Below are positions 33,512 through 41,388 of a stretch of 64,000 bases of DNA, piece by piece. The notes under the pieces are model-generated. The model worked only from the letters and a program-made list of their open reading frames with translations, did not search any database and was not told the DNA's origin. Within the stretch, counting starts at the first letter, position 1, and every line of letters begins with the position of its first letter. The position numbers and the translations under genes are program-made. The DNA comes from Candidatus Saccharimonadota bacterium. GTDB taxonomy: Bacteria; Patescibacteriota; Saccharimonadia; Saccharimonadales; Saccharimonadaceae. The stretch spans positions 1 through 64,000 of the forward strand of contig JAFWIK010000002.1 of assembly GCA_017514905.1 (NCBI GenBank), written 5' to 3'.

Positions 33512-34963
33512 ATGAATTTATTTACATCCAAAAAGTCAAAAGAACCCGCTTCAAATCAAGCAGCTTTGGCTGAGATTGTCTTGAGATATATCCATGACGG
33601 TGTAATTACTACTGATAAAGCCGGCACTATTCAGTTTATTAATCCGGCAGCAATTACCATGACCGAATGTGGATCAGCAGACAAAGCTGTAGGCTTAGAT
33701 TGTAGTCTGGTTTTAAGGCTCGAGTCAAAAGAAGGACGCGACTTACCAGAAGCCGAGAATCCCTTAATTCAAGCCATGCGAACTGGACAAGCAGTCGAAG
33801 CGGTACAGGTTGCCCTAATTGCGATGCAATCCGAAAAACGCATTCCAATTGCTTTGTCGGTTTTAACCGTTGAAAGTACTGCTCAGAATCGTATCATTAC
33901 TTTTCGCAACATTACTAAAGAACTCGAAGAAGAAGGCGAGCAAACCGAATTTATTTCTACCGCCTCACATGAAATGCGAACTCCGGTAGCCACCATTGAT
34001 GGCTATTTATCGCTCTGTTTAAACCCTCAGACTGCCACTATTGATGACCGAACGCGTGGGTATCTCACTGCGGCCCAAGCTGCTTCCAAACACCTAGGTA
34101 AGCTTTTTCAAGATTTGCTTGATGTCACTAAGCTTGATGATGGCAAAGTCCGCCCTCACTTTGAACCAGTTGAAATGGTCAGTCTAGTCAAAACTATCTC
34201 GGATGATTATGTCGAGCAAGCGACCGAAAGAAAGATTAGTCTTAAATTTGGCTCTGATGATTCTGGCGCCGAGCAAATACACCAAATCGGCCAGGTAGTA
34301 TATGGTTTTGTCGACGTAAATTTTATGCGTGAAATTTTAGATAATCTAGTAGAAAATGCGATCAAATATACCCCAGAAGGCGGCTCGATTTATATCAACG
34401 TACGCGGCGACGGTGATCGTGCCCTTATTAATGTCACTGATACTGGCATTGGCATTTCTTCTGAAGACATTGGTCACATTTTCCAAAAGTTTTATCGAGC
34501 CGATAACTCAGATACGCGTGAAATTGGCGGCACTGGCCTCGGCCTTTATTTGGTCAAACAGCGCGTCGAAGCCATGGGCGGCAAAGTCTGGGCTGAATCA
34601 GCTTTTGGTGAGGGCTCGACTTTCTTCGTTTCTTTACCGCGTATCTCTAGTGATGAATATGAAAAACGCATGATTGTTGTTCGCCAAATCCAAAATCAAA
34701 AGAAGATGATGGCTCAGTCCACGATGCCACCAGCTCAATCAGGCGTACCTATGCCAATTCAACCATCCGCGACGACTCAGCCCCCCATGCCAACTCAGCC
34801 AGCTATGTCTGCCTCCGCTCAACCAAACACCGTTGCATCCACAGCGGCTCCGCCCAATTCCCCTACAGCAGTTCCAGTTGGCCCTCCAGTGACGCCACCA
34901 GTTAATTCACCAATTACAAACCAAAATAATATTATTAATAACTTAAACGGAGAAAAAAGATGA
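33512..34963 (+). CDS. Cytoplasmic sensor histidine kinase with PAS domain
   Basis: The 483-residue product lacks membrane helices. A PAS domain spans about residues 18-135. The H-box is FISTASHEMRTPVATI with the phosphorylated histidine at residue 153. HATPase motifs follow: N-box NLVENAIKYTPEGG, G1 DTGIGI, F-box FQKFYRAD and G2 GTGLGLYLVKQ. After the kinase core comes a tail of about 90 residues rich in proline, alanine, glutamine and threonine. The response regulator gene overlaps by 4 bp. The signal is unknown. The ATG follows an AATAAT-like box with no Shine-Dalgarno sequence. Confidence 0.93.
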   Translation: MNLFTSKKSKEPASNQAALAEIVLRYIHDGVITTDKAGTIQFINPAAITMTECGSADKAVGLDCSLVLRLESKEGRDLPEAENPLIQAMRTGQAVEAVQVALIAMQSEKRIPIALSVLTVESTAQNRIITFRNITKELEEEGEQTEFISTASHEMRTPVATIDGYLSLCLNPQTATIDDRTRGYLTAAQAASKHLGKLFQDLLDVTKLDDGKVRPHFEPVEMVSLVKTISDDYVEQATERKISLKFGSDDSGAEQIHQIGQVVYGFVDVNFMREILDNLVENAIKYTPEGGSIYINVRGDGDRALINVTDTGIGISSEDIGHIFQKFYRADNSDTREIGGTGLGLYLVKQRVEAMGGKVWAESAFGEGSTFFVSLPRISSDEYEKRMIVVRQIQNQKKMMAQSTMPPAQSGVPMPIQPSATTQPPMPTQPAMSASAQPNTVASTAAPPNSPTAVPVGPPVTPPVNSPITNQNNIINNLNGEKR

Positions 34964-35667
34964 GTAAAATAATGATAGTAGAAGACGATTCCTCCCTCAG
35001 GGAGATATACAGCATCCGAATTACTGCCGAAGGTTATGAAGTAGTTTCCGCTGGTGATGGCGAAGAGGCTTTAGCCGTAGCAGTACGCGAAAAACCAGAT
35101 TTAATTTTATCCGATGTGATGATGCCAAAAATATCCGGTTTCGATATGCTAGATATTTTACGCTCTACTCCAGAAACAGCTAATATTAAGGTCATCATGA
35201 TGACAGCGTTGTCGGCAGATGATCAACGTGAGCGCGGTGAACGCTTGGGCGCCGATCGTTACCTCGTAAAATCACAAGTTGGTATCGAGGACGTGGTTAA
35301 CACAATTCATGAAGTAATGGGCGATAAGGCAGTTAATGCGCCTGCTCCAGAAGCAGCGCCTGCTCCAGGAGCAGCGCCGGCTCCAGAAGCTACTCCAGCT
35401 AATGCTCCAGCTCCAGCACCGGTTCCGAGTTCGGCCCCAGTAGCAGCACCGGTTCCGAGTTCGGCTCCTGCATCAGTGCCAGCACCAAATTCTACTCCGG
35501 CCACTACATTATCTCAAGTACCAGAAACGGCGCCAGCTCCCGAACCAGAAGCTACTCCAGCTAATGCCCCAGCTCCAGCACCGGCCCCAGCCTCAATCCC
35601 AGTAGATCCAGCTCCAACTGCTACACCACAGGTCGAAAATGGACAATCAGAAGATCCGGCTCAATAA
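34960..35667 (+). CDS. Response regulator with receiver domain only and Ala/Pro-rich tail
   Basis: The 235-residue product has a CheY-like receiver domain (residues 1-122) with acidic residues at 9-10, the phosphoacceptor aspartate at 52 (LILSDVMMPK), a threonine in MMTAL and the lysine in RYLVKSQ. No DNA-binding domain follows. Instead about 110 residues of low-complexity repeats (APAPEA, PVPSSAPV, ATPANAPAPAP) form the tail. It is probably the partner of the upstream kinase and may act by protein contact. The last 29 bp overlap the next gene. Confidence 0.9.
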   Translation: MSKIMIVEDDSSLREIYSIRITAEGYEVVSAGDGEEALAVAVREKPDLILSDVMMPKISGFDMLDILRSTPETANIKVIMMTALSADDQRERGERLGADRYLVKSQVGIEDVVNTIHEVMGDKAVNAPAPEAAPAPGAAPAPEATPANAPAPAPVPSSAPVAAPVPSSAPASVPAPNSTPATTLSQVPETAPAPEPEATPANAPAPAPAPASIPVDPAPTATPQVENGQSEDPAQ

Positions 35668-36424
35668 GTTTTTAGCCGAACGCTTAGGAGTTTCGCGACG
35701 CGAGGCAGATGATTTGATTGCCGCGGGTAAAGTCACGATTAATGATGACAAAGCGATTTTGGGCGCAAAAATTGACAAAAATGATAAAGTATGCTATAAT
35801 AAAAAGATAGTTCCGTTTCAAGCGGATTTTTCTTATCTTGCGTTTAATAAGCCCATCGGTTACGTCTGTTCACGTCGTGCTCAAGGGTCCACACCAACAC
35901 TATATAATCTTTTGCCTATCAAATACCAAAAGCTCAAAACTGTTGGTCGCCTAGACAAAGATACTTCCGGCCTGATTCTACTTACAAACGATGGTGATTT
36001 TGCTTTTCAAATGACGCACCCAAAATTCCACAAAGAAAAGGTTTATGAGGTGGAGCTAAACAAGCCTCTAGAGCCCCTACACCAGCAAATGGTTTCCGAT
36101 TACGGCGTCATGTTAGATGACGGACCAAGTAAATTTACCGTCATAAAAGACGATTCTATCCCCTCTAATCAAGGGGAGTTCCAGGATGTAACAACGCGAG
36201 AATTAACGCGCGAGTCTCGTAGCGATGGATACGAAAGGTGCAACTCTGCAGACAAGATAACACAAAATCGTTACATTGTAACTTTATCCGAGGGTCGTAA
36301 TCGCCAGATTAGACGAACGTTTGCTGCGCTTGGCTACCGAGTCATCAAGCTTCACCGCACACAATTTGGCAAATATCAACTTAATACTCTAGCTCCAGGC
36401 GAATTTACAGAATTCAAAATTTAA
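35639..36424 (+). CDS. rRNA pseudouridine synthase (RsuA/RluB family) with inserted segment
   Basis: The 261-residue product has an N-terminal S4 RNA-binding domain (IRLNKFLAERLGVSRREADDLIAAGKVTIN). The catalytic domain carries the aspartate in GRLDKDTSGLILLTNDGD. The C-terminal EGRNRQIRRTFAALGY is a family hallmark. Between VIKDDSI and YIVTLSEGRNRQ lie about 35 extra residues (GEFQDVTTRELTRESRSDGY and following). These match the peptide encoded by the iscS element in frame, so they are a degenerate family B insertion. It converts a 23S (or 16S) uridine to pseudouridine. The start lies inside the regulator gene. Confidence 0.92.
   Translation: MDNQKIRLNKFLAERLGVSRREADDLIAAGKVTINDDKAILGAKIDKNDKVCYNKKIVPFQADFSYLAFNKPIGYVCSRRAQGSTPTLYNLLPIKYQKLKTVGRLDKDTSGLILLTNDGDFAFQMTHPKFHKEKVYEVELNKPLEPLHQQMVSDYGVMLDDGPSKFTVIKDDSIPSNQGEFQDVTTRELTRESRSDGYERCNSADKITQNRYIVTLSEGRNRQIRRTFAALGYRVIKLHRTQFGKYQLNTLAPGEFTEFKI
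36177..36245. repeat. Degenerate palindromic element, family B (rRNA pseudouridine synthase copy)
   Basis: ACGCGAGAATTAACGCGCGA at 36193-36212 matches the trmD core segment GCGCGAGGATTAGCGCGC with few changes, and CGTAGCGATGGATACGAAAG follows in the order of CGTGGCGACGGGCGCGAGCG. The outer arms are eroded. It is translated in the same frame and sense as the iscS copy. Confidence 0.6.
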
Positions 36425-36445
36425 TTCTTATGTTATAATAGTATC

Positions 36446-37669
36446 ATGAGTACAATTCTTGGTCTCGATATTGGTACTGAATTTGTCAAAGCCGTGCTAG
36501 CTCGGCCTACAAAAAAAGGTGATCTAGAAATTCTCGGTATTGGCAAAGCACGTCAAGTTGAAGGCAACATGCATGCTGGTGCCGTTGCAGATATTCCAGC
36601 TGTAGTCAACGTATGCGAAGAGGCCTTAGTTCAAGTCGAAGATCAAGCCGGTGAGCGGGCCGAGCTTACTGTAGTTGGTATTGCCGGTGAACTTATCAAA
36701 GGCAACACTACGACGGTTAATTATAAACGCAAAAATCCCAACAAGCCTATCACCGAAACTGAAATGAATGAAATCATTAAAAAAGTTCAGCAGAAATCCG
36801 GTGAAATTGCCAAAAAGACGGTTGCTCTTGAAACTGGTAATGATAATGTGGAAGTTCGTTTGATCAACTCTGCTATCGTTTCCCTTTTGATTGATGGCTA
36901 CAAAATTAGTAATCCAATCGGCTTCAAAGGCTCCGATGTCGTAATTCAATTCTATACGGCTTTTGCTCCCCTCATTCATGTCGCGGCCATTGAAAAAGTT
37001 TGTGCAGAATTAAACCTCGATCTCTTGACTGTGGCAGTCGAGCCATTTGCGGTATGCCGCGCCTGTCTAGGCGATGACCTCGATTCGAATTTCTCTGGCA
37101 TCGTCATGGATATCGGTGGCGGCACTACTGACATTGCTGTAGTAGAAGATGGTGGGGTGGAGGGTACCAAAATGTTTTCCATCGGCGGCCGCAGCTTTAC
37201 TCATCAAATTGCCGAGTCGCTAGGAGTTGATTTTGAAACTGCCGAGAATTACAAACTGGATTATGATACTACTAAGCTAGACGATCGTGTTAAGGCCAAA
37301 GTTGAAACTGCGATCTCACGTAATCTCAGCGTTTGGCTGACAGGAGTTCAGGTGGCGCTTGAAGAATTTGACAGTGCTGGCAGCCTTCCTCGTAATGTTA
37401 TGCTATGTGGTGGTGGCGCTAGCTTGTCGCTGCTACAAGAAAAGTTAGCCCTTTCCGATTGGTATGAAGGATTACCATTTTCTCGCCGGCCCGTAATTCA
37501 TCTTATTGATGTGAATGATTTACCGAACCTAATTCTAGATAGCGATAGTAAACTTGATCATTCTTTTGCTACAGCCTTAGGTCTTCTCCGCGTAGGTATA
37601 GATACTGTGGCGGGTGCTCCAGAAGAAAACAAACTTAAAGCCAAAATTAGTAAACTCCTCCAAAAATAG
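36446..37669 (+). CDS. FtsA/PilM-family actin-like ATPase
   Basis: The 407-residue product has the ASKHA fold: phosphate-1 motif ILGLDIGTEFVKAVLA at the start, phosphate-2 motif GIVMDIGGGTTDIAVVEDGG (about residues 217-236) and the adenosine motif VMLCGGGASLSLLQEKL. An SHS2-like insertion follows subdomain 1 (about 75-160). This fits FtsA (cell division, tethering FtsZ) or PilM (type IV pilus). No ftsZ or pil genes are next to it, so I leave the choice open. TATAAT at 36434-36439 and 6 nt to the ATG predict a leaderless mRNA. Confidence 0.85.
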   Translation: MSTILGLDIGTEFVKAVLARPTKKGDLEILGIGKARQVEGNMHAGAVADIPAVVNVCEEALVQVEDQAGERAELTVVGIAGELIKGNTTTVNYKRKNPNKPITETEMNEIIKKVQQKSGEIAKKTVALETGNDNVEVRLINSAIVSLLIDGYKISNPIGFKGSDVVIQFYTAFAPLIHVAAIEKVCAELNLDLLTVAVEPFAVCRACLGDDLDSNFSGIVMDIGGGTTDIAVVEDGGVEGTKMFSIGGRSFTHQIAESLGVDFETAENYKLDYDTTKLDDRVKAKVETAISRNLSVWLTGVQVALEEFDSAGSLPRNVMLCGGGASLSLLQEKLALSDWYEGLPFSRRPVIHLIDVNDLPNLILDSDSKLDHSFATALGLLRVGIDTVAGAPEENKLKAKISKLLQK

Positions 37670-37685
37670 CTGACCATTGAATTAA

Positions 37686-37705
37686 CTGTTGTAAAAAATA
37701 CAACG
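37686..37705. other. Short hairpin between convergent genes
   Basis: CTGTTGTA near 37688 and TACAACG near 37699 form a small stem with an A-rich loop between the ATPase gene and alaS. It resembles the hairpin after obgE but has no clear T run. Confidence 0.35.
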
Positions 37706-37709
37706 ATAT

Positions 37710-39761
37710 TTATTCCAGCACAGCTTTAATTCGGCGCACTCCAGCCGAGGAAGATTCTTCTTTTTTAATTCTGAAGTGACCAAGAACCCCAGTATGCTCC
37801 ACGTGTGGCCCACCACAAACTTCGCGTGAAATTGGTTTTTCAAAATCACCGATTGTATAGACTCTGAGTTTTTCGGGATATTTATCCCAGAACTGGCCAT
37901 GCGCCTTCAGGGTATTTCGCGCATAAGCTTTGTCATATTCATCAAATACTACTGGAAGATCCGCTTTAATCCACTCATTCACTTGATCCTCGACAGCTTT
38001 TTTCTCTTCGTCAGTCATTTTGTGGTCCAAATTAAAGTCGAACCTTAATCTCTCTGCCGTAGTATTAGAACCGCGCTGCATTATGTCTGGCGAAACTAAT
38101 TTCTGAAGCGCCGCAAGTAGTAGGTGTGTTGCTGTATGGTACTTCACGGTCTGTTCACCATGGTCCTCAAGCCCACCCTTAAACATGCCCTTCGACGCGG
38201 TTTGCGACCTTTCACGCTGTTCTTTTAAAGCTGTCTCAAATTCTTCACGGTAATTTTTTGTCAGTTTAATCCCTTCACGGTAGCATTCCTCCACCGAAAG
38301 TTCCATTGGAAAACCATAAGTATCCTGTAACTTAAATAAATCCCGGCCAGACAAGATGGCACTTTCGTCTCGACTCGGGGCATTTCGGAGCGCGGCAGCG
38401 CGAGAATTAGCGCCGGCCGCCCGTGGCGGACTGCCGGAGGAGTCGAGTGAAGAACGAGCTGGCTCGTTCTTCCGAGACGACGACGAGCAGACGACTTTAG
38501 TCGACGGGCCGGCCGGACGCGGCCCCGAGTGAGATGAAAGCGCCATCTTCTTTAACTCGCGTAATCCTTTATTTAAGGTTTGTCGAAAGGTCTTTTCCTC
38601 GTGAAGCATTATCTCGAGCGCTTTTTCGCGCTGGGTCAAGATTGAATCTGGTAAATCTGCATAAATGTCTGCTACTACTGGGACGATTTCTGCTAGGAAG
38701 TTTGTGGCAATCCCGAGGTCTAGCGCCCGTAAAATCGCTCTACGTAAGAGTCTGCGCATGGCATAACCCTGTGTTTTGTTTGATGGGACGAGCCCCTGAG
38801 CTGCTAGTAGGTATGCGCCACGAATATGGTCAGCAATCACCCGCATTTCATCGGTGTTATTATCATAAGATTTGCCTGAAATTTTCCCAAGTTTATCAAT
38901 AATAGGTTTCATTAATGAAATCTTAAACACGTCAAACGAGCCAATCGCCGCTGCAGAAATCCGCTCCAAACCGCCACCAAAGTCCACATTTTTTTGCTCT
39001 AATTCGGCAAAAGTCCCATCCTCAAGTCGTCGATATTGCATAAACACCGAGTTGCCAATTTCCATAAATCTCGCTCCATCTGAAGCCGGATGTGCTTGGC
39101 CGAAGCGTGATACATCTTGTTTATCTTCGCCAAAATCATAAAATACTTCCGAATCCGGCCCACACGGGTCACCGATCGGAGTGTCTTCGAGCCCGCCACC
39201 CCGACTCCACCAGTTTTCGTGGTCATCATAAAAGAAAATACGCTCCCCTGGCTTAACACCGCGCTTATCGCCTTCGTCTGCCGAACCAATTTCAGCAATT
39301 TTAGCCTCAATTCCGGCGTTTTTGAATACTCTCTGCCAAATTTCTGCAGTATCGTTGTCTTTTGGAATGCCATATTTTTCGTTTCCGATAAAACAAGTCA
39401 CATACAGCTTATTCGGATCTAGCCCTACAACTTTGGTCAAAAATTCAAAAAAGCTCTCAATCTGTTCTTCCTTAAAATAATCACCGAGCGACCAATTTCC
39501 TAGCATTTCAAACACAGTAGTATGCCTCGGATCGCCTACGTCGTCGATGTCTTGCATTCTAAGAGAAGGTTGCACGTCGGTCAATCTTTTGCCTTCCGGA
39601 TGCTTTTTGCCTAAAAGATACGGCAAAAGTGGCTGCATTCCTGAACTAGTAAAAAGCGTAGTCGGATCACCCTCTAGAACTAGTGGTGCCGGCTGGATTA
39701 CTTTGTGCCCTCTTTTTTCTTGAAACTCTAAAAATTTTTTTCTAATTTCATTTGCATCCAT
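37710..39761 (-). CDS. alaS: Alanyl-tRNA synthetase, C-terminally short, with inserted palindromic element
   Basis: AlaRS charges tRNA-Ala. The start is the ATG at 39761 (MDANEIRKKFLEF); a TATAAT box ends 7 nt upstream and the longer frame to 39971 is not supported. The 683-residue product has the class II catalytic core (FTSSGMQPLLPYLLG, GDPRHTTVFEMLGNWSLGDYF, FGGGLERISA), the tRNA-recognition domain, and the editing domain (HTATHLLLAALQKL, with EVCGGPHVEHTG). It ends after HFRIKKEESSSAGVRRIKAVLE, so the DHHA1/C-Ala region is missing; most AlaRS proteins have about 870 residues. A 193-bp palindrome at 38355-38547 adds about 64 residues between core and editing domains. Confidence 0.96.
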   Translation of the reverse strand: MDANEIRKKFLEFQEKRGHKVIQPAPLVLEGDPTTLFTSSGMQPLLPYLLGKKHPEGKRLTDVQPSLRMQDIDDVGDPRHTTVFEMLGNWSLGDYFKEEQIESFFEFLTKVVGLDPNKLYVTCFIGNEKYGIPKDNDTAEIWQRVFKNAGIEAKIAEIGSADEGDKRGVKPGERIFFYDDHENWWSRGGGLEDTPIGDPCGPDSEVFYDFGEDKQDVSRFGQAHPASDGARFMEIGNSVFMQYRRLEDGTFAELEQKNVDFGGGLERISAAAIGSFDVFKISLMKPIIDKLGKISGKSYDNNTDEMRVIADHIRGAYLLAAQGLVPSNKTQGYAMRRLLRRAILRALDLGIATNFLAEIVPVVADIYADLPDSILTQREKALEIMLHEEKTFRQTLNKGLRELKKMALSSHSGPRPAGPSTKVVCSSSSRKNEPARSSLDSSGSPPRAAGANSRAAALRNAPSRDESAILSGRDLFKLQDTYGFPMELSVEECYREGIKLTKNYREEFETALKEQRERSQTASKGMFKGGLEDHGEQTVKYHTATHLLLAALQKLVSPDIMQRGSNTTAERLRFDFNLDHKMTDEEKKAVEDQVNEWIKADLPVVFDEYDKAYARNTLKAHGQFWDKYPEKLRVYTIGDFEKPISREVCGGPHVEHTGVLGHFRIKKEESSSAGVRRIKAVLE
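38355..38547. repeat. Intragenic palindromic element, family B (alaS copy)
   Basis: GATGGCACTTTCGTCTCGAC (38355) pairs with the arm ending GAGATGAAAGCGCCATC (38547). The core CATTTCGGAGCGCGGCAGCG then CGAGAATTAGCGCC matches trmD. It is extended by a nested hairpin GAAGAACGAGC/GCTCGTTCTTC (38449-38472) that the other copies lack. The peptide SRAAALRNAPSRD parallels PRAAALRNPPNSD in TrmD. Confidence 0.9.
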
Positions 39762-39809
39762 ATCAAGCATTATATCATATTTCCCAGTGGAAAAATAATT
39801 ACCTACTAG

Positions 39810-39838
39810 TTGACAATAGTATATTAGCGTGCTATTAT
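39810..39838 (+). promoter_or_regulatory. Promoter of the small Lys/Cys-rich protein gene
   Basis: TTGACA at 39810-39815 and TATTAT at 39833-39838 are 17 bp apart. This is one of the two consensus-like promoters in the window (the other at 27428), which suggests strong expression. Confidence 0.8.
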
Positions 39839-39867
39839 AAACATAAGTAAAATAAAAGGAAATATTT

Positions 39868-40068
39868 ATGGCACAAACAAAGAAAAAAACTGCAACTAAA
39901 ACTGCGAAAAAAACAGCCTGCAACAAATGCCGCAAAAAGGCTTGCATGCGCACTAACAAAAGCAAAGGCATCAGCAGCGAAGAGCGTAAAGATGTTTATA
40001 TTGTCACTGCTATGGGTATGATCACTGGCCTTCTGCTTTGCGCGAATGCTGTAATGTTAATGGCCTAA
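39868..40068 (+). CDS. Small lysine- and cysteine-rich membrane protein
   Basis: The 66-residue product starts AQTKKKTATKTAKKTA, a histone-like lysine/alanine/threonine stretch. A cysteine pair cluster CNKCRKKACMRTN follows, then SSEERKDVY and one membrane helix (IVTAMGMITGLLLCANAVMLM). No known family is recognised. It has a near-consensus promoter, an AAGGAAA ribosome site and its own terminator (40079-40109), so it is likely abundant. The basic tail could bind nucleic acid or the membrane surface. Confidence 0.7.
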   Translation: MAQTKKKTATKTAKKTACNKCRKKACMRTNKSKGISSEERKDVYIVTAMGMITGLLLCANAVMLMA

Positions 40069-40078
40069 TTTATAGTTC

Positions 40079-40109
40079 AAAAAATAACCCCCTCCGGGGT
40101 TATTTTTTT
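40079..40109. terminator. Bidirectional intrinsic terminator
   Basis: AAAATAACCCC (40081-40091) pairs with GGGGTTATTTT (40096-40106) with T and A runs on both sides. It serves the small Lys/Cys-rich gene and the mnmA operon; the mnmA stop codon overlaps it. Confidence 0.9.
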
Positions 40110-41388
40110 ATTCTGCAATTATTCCACCGCCTAGACAAATTTCGCCATCATATAGTACGGCAGACTGCCCCGCCGCCGGACGCTTGACTTCACTTTCAAA
40201 ATGTAAGGTTTTTCCATCAAAAGTCGCTGGAACTAGTGGTGCCCGGTGCCTCAGGCGAACAGAAACCTGTTTTTTCTGAAGCGTAAAATGATTTGAAAAA
40301 TCTGAAACGTATATTCCAGACGACGCCGAGAGGTTCGTCTGCGTAGCAGACGGTTCTCCCGGCCGTCCTGTGTATGACGTTTCTGATTTTTTAAGTCCAG
40401 CTTCAGAAAAAACAGGTTCTGTTCGCATGATGACATTCTTCAAGATTAGTTCCTTGGTCCAGATCGCCTCATGATTCAGATTCCTTGACACGTAAATAAT
40501 GTTCTTTTTAATGTCTTTTTTGACGACATAATATGGCAAACCTTCATTCACTACACCTTTTTCGCCTTCGAGATATAACCCATGTCGCTGTCCGATTGTA
40601 TAAAACACTGCTCCTTCGTGATAACCTAGTACTTTGTCAGTTTCAATTTCGCGAATTTCGCCCGGTTCAATTTCAATATACTCCTTAAGAAAATCTTTCA
40701 TTCCCACTTCGCCCACAAAACAAACTCCCATCGATTCCTTTTTGTACGCGTTGTGTAGGCCCTTTTCCTTGGCTAATTTCTTAACATCAGGCTTTAGCAT
40801 CTCGCCGATCGGAAAGATTGTATGCGCCAAAGCCTCGTCCGAAATCCGATACAAAAAATATGTCTGGTCTTTATTCTCATCTACGGCTCTTGCAAGAGCT
40901 ATAGCCGTTTCGAGTCCGTTCGCGACAACGGGAGCGATCGACGAAGCGAGCCCTGTAACGACAGGAGCGAGCGAGGAGGGACGAGAAATGGCCATAGCTC
41001 TTGCATAATGCCCTGTGGCGATAAAGTCAGCTCCAGTCGCCATGGCTTTTTCGTAAAACAATTTGAACTTAATCTCTTGGTTGCACATGATGTCGGGGTT
41101 CGGCGTATTGCCTTTTTTGAATTCTTCCAGCATATAATCCACCACTTTTTGCCGATATTCTTCTTCAAAATCCCAGACTTCAAACGGAATTCCAAGCTTT
41201 ACTGCCACGCGCTTAGCATCTGCTAAGTCCTCCGCCCAAGGGCATTTCATACCGGGCAGATCTCTTGACCAGTTTTTCATGTAAATACCGACCACGTCAT
41301 AACCTTGTTCCTTCAAAAGTAAGGCCGACACGCTTGAATCTACTCCGCCGCTCATTCCAACATAAACTTTTTTTCTTTGAGTTTTCAT
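40108..41388 (-). CDS. mnmA: tRNA-specific 2-thiouridylase MnmA with two inserted palindromic elements
   Basis: MnmA thiolates U34 of tRNAs for Lys, Glu and Gln. The 426-residue product (usual length about 360) has the PP-loop GMSGGVDSSVSALLL, the first catalytic cysteine in NPDIMCNQEIKF, ATGHYAR, DENKDQTYFLY, the second cysteine in SMGVCFVGE and the GQRHGL block. Two in-frame insertions account for the extra length. One follows GHYARAMAI (element 40891-41005). The other sits between MRTEPVF and SVRLRHRAP in the C-terminal beta-barrel (element 40257-40424). Both catalytic cysteines remain. It overlaps iscS, its sulfur donor, by 4 bp. Confidence 0.95.
   Translation of the reverse strand: MKTQRKKVYVGMSGGVDSSVSALLLKEQGYDVVGIYMKNWSRDLPGMKCPWAEDLADAKRVAVKLGIPFEVWDFEEEYRQKVVDYMLEEFKKGNTPNPDIMCNQEIKFKLFYEKAMATGADFIATGHYARAMAISRPSSLAPVVTGLASSIAPVVANGLETAIALARAVDENKDQTYFLYRISDEALAHTIFPIGEMLKPDVKKLAKEKGLHNAYKKESMGVCFVGEVGMKDFLKEYIEIEPGEIREIETDKVLGYHEGAVFYTIGQRHGLYLEGEKGVVNEGLPYYVVKKDIKKNIIYVSRNLNHEAIWTKELILKNVIMRTEPVFSEAGLKKSETSYTGRPGEPSATQTNLSASSGIYVSDFSNHFTLQKKQVSVRLRHRAPLVPATFDGKTLHFESEVKRPAAGQSAVLYDGEICLGGGIIAE
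40257..40424. repeat. Intragenic palindromic element, family A (first mnmA copy)
   Basis: GAACAGAAACCTGTTTTTTC at 40257 pairs with AAAACAGGTTCTGTTC ending at 40424. The core has GAAACGTATATTCCAGACG, CGAGAGGTTCGTC, GGTTCTCCCGG and TGTATGACGTTTC, shared with the tatD and intergenic copies. It is translated in frame as GLKKSETSYTGRPGEPSATQ and following. Confidence 0.92.
40891..41005. repeat. Intragenic palindromic element, family D (second mnmA copy)
   Basis: TGCAAGAGCTATAGCCGTTT (40891) pairs with AATGGCCATAGCTCTTGCA ending at 41005. The core TTCGCGACAACGGGAGCGA and GCGAGCCCTGTAACGAC is shared with the obgE element. Confidence 0.88.

Noticed and set aside
39762-39971. 70-residue N-terminal extension of AlaRS
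   Set aside because: It crosses the promoter of the divergent small gene and a TATAAT box placed 7 nt before the ATG at 39761; the extension is hydrophobic and unlike AlaRS.
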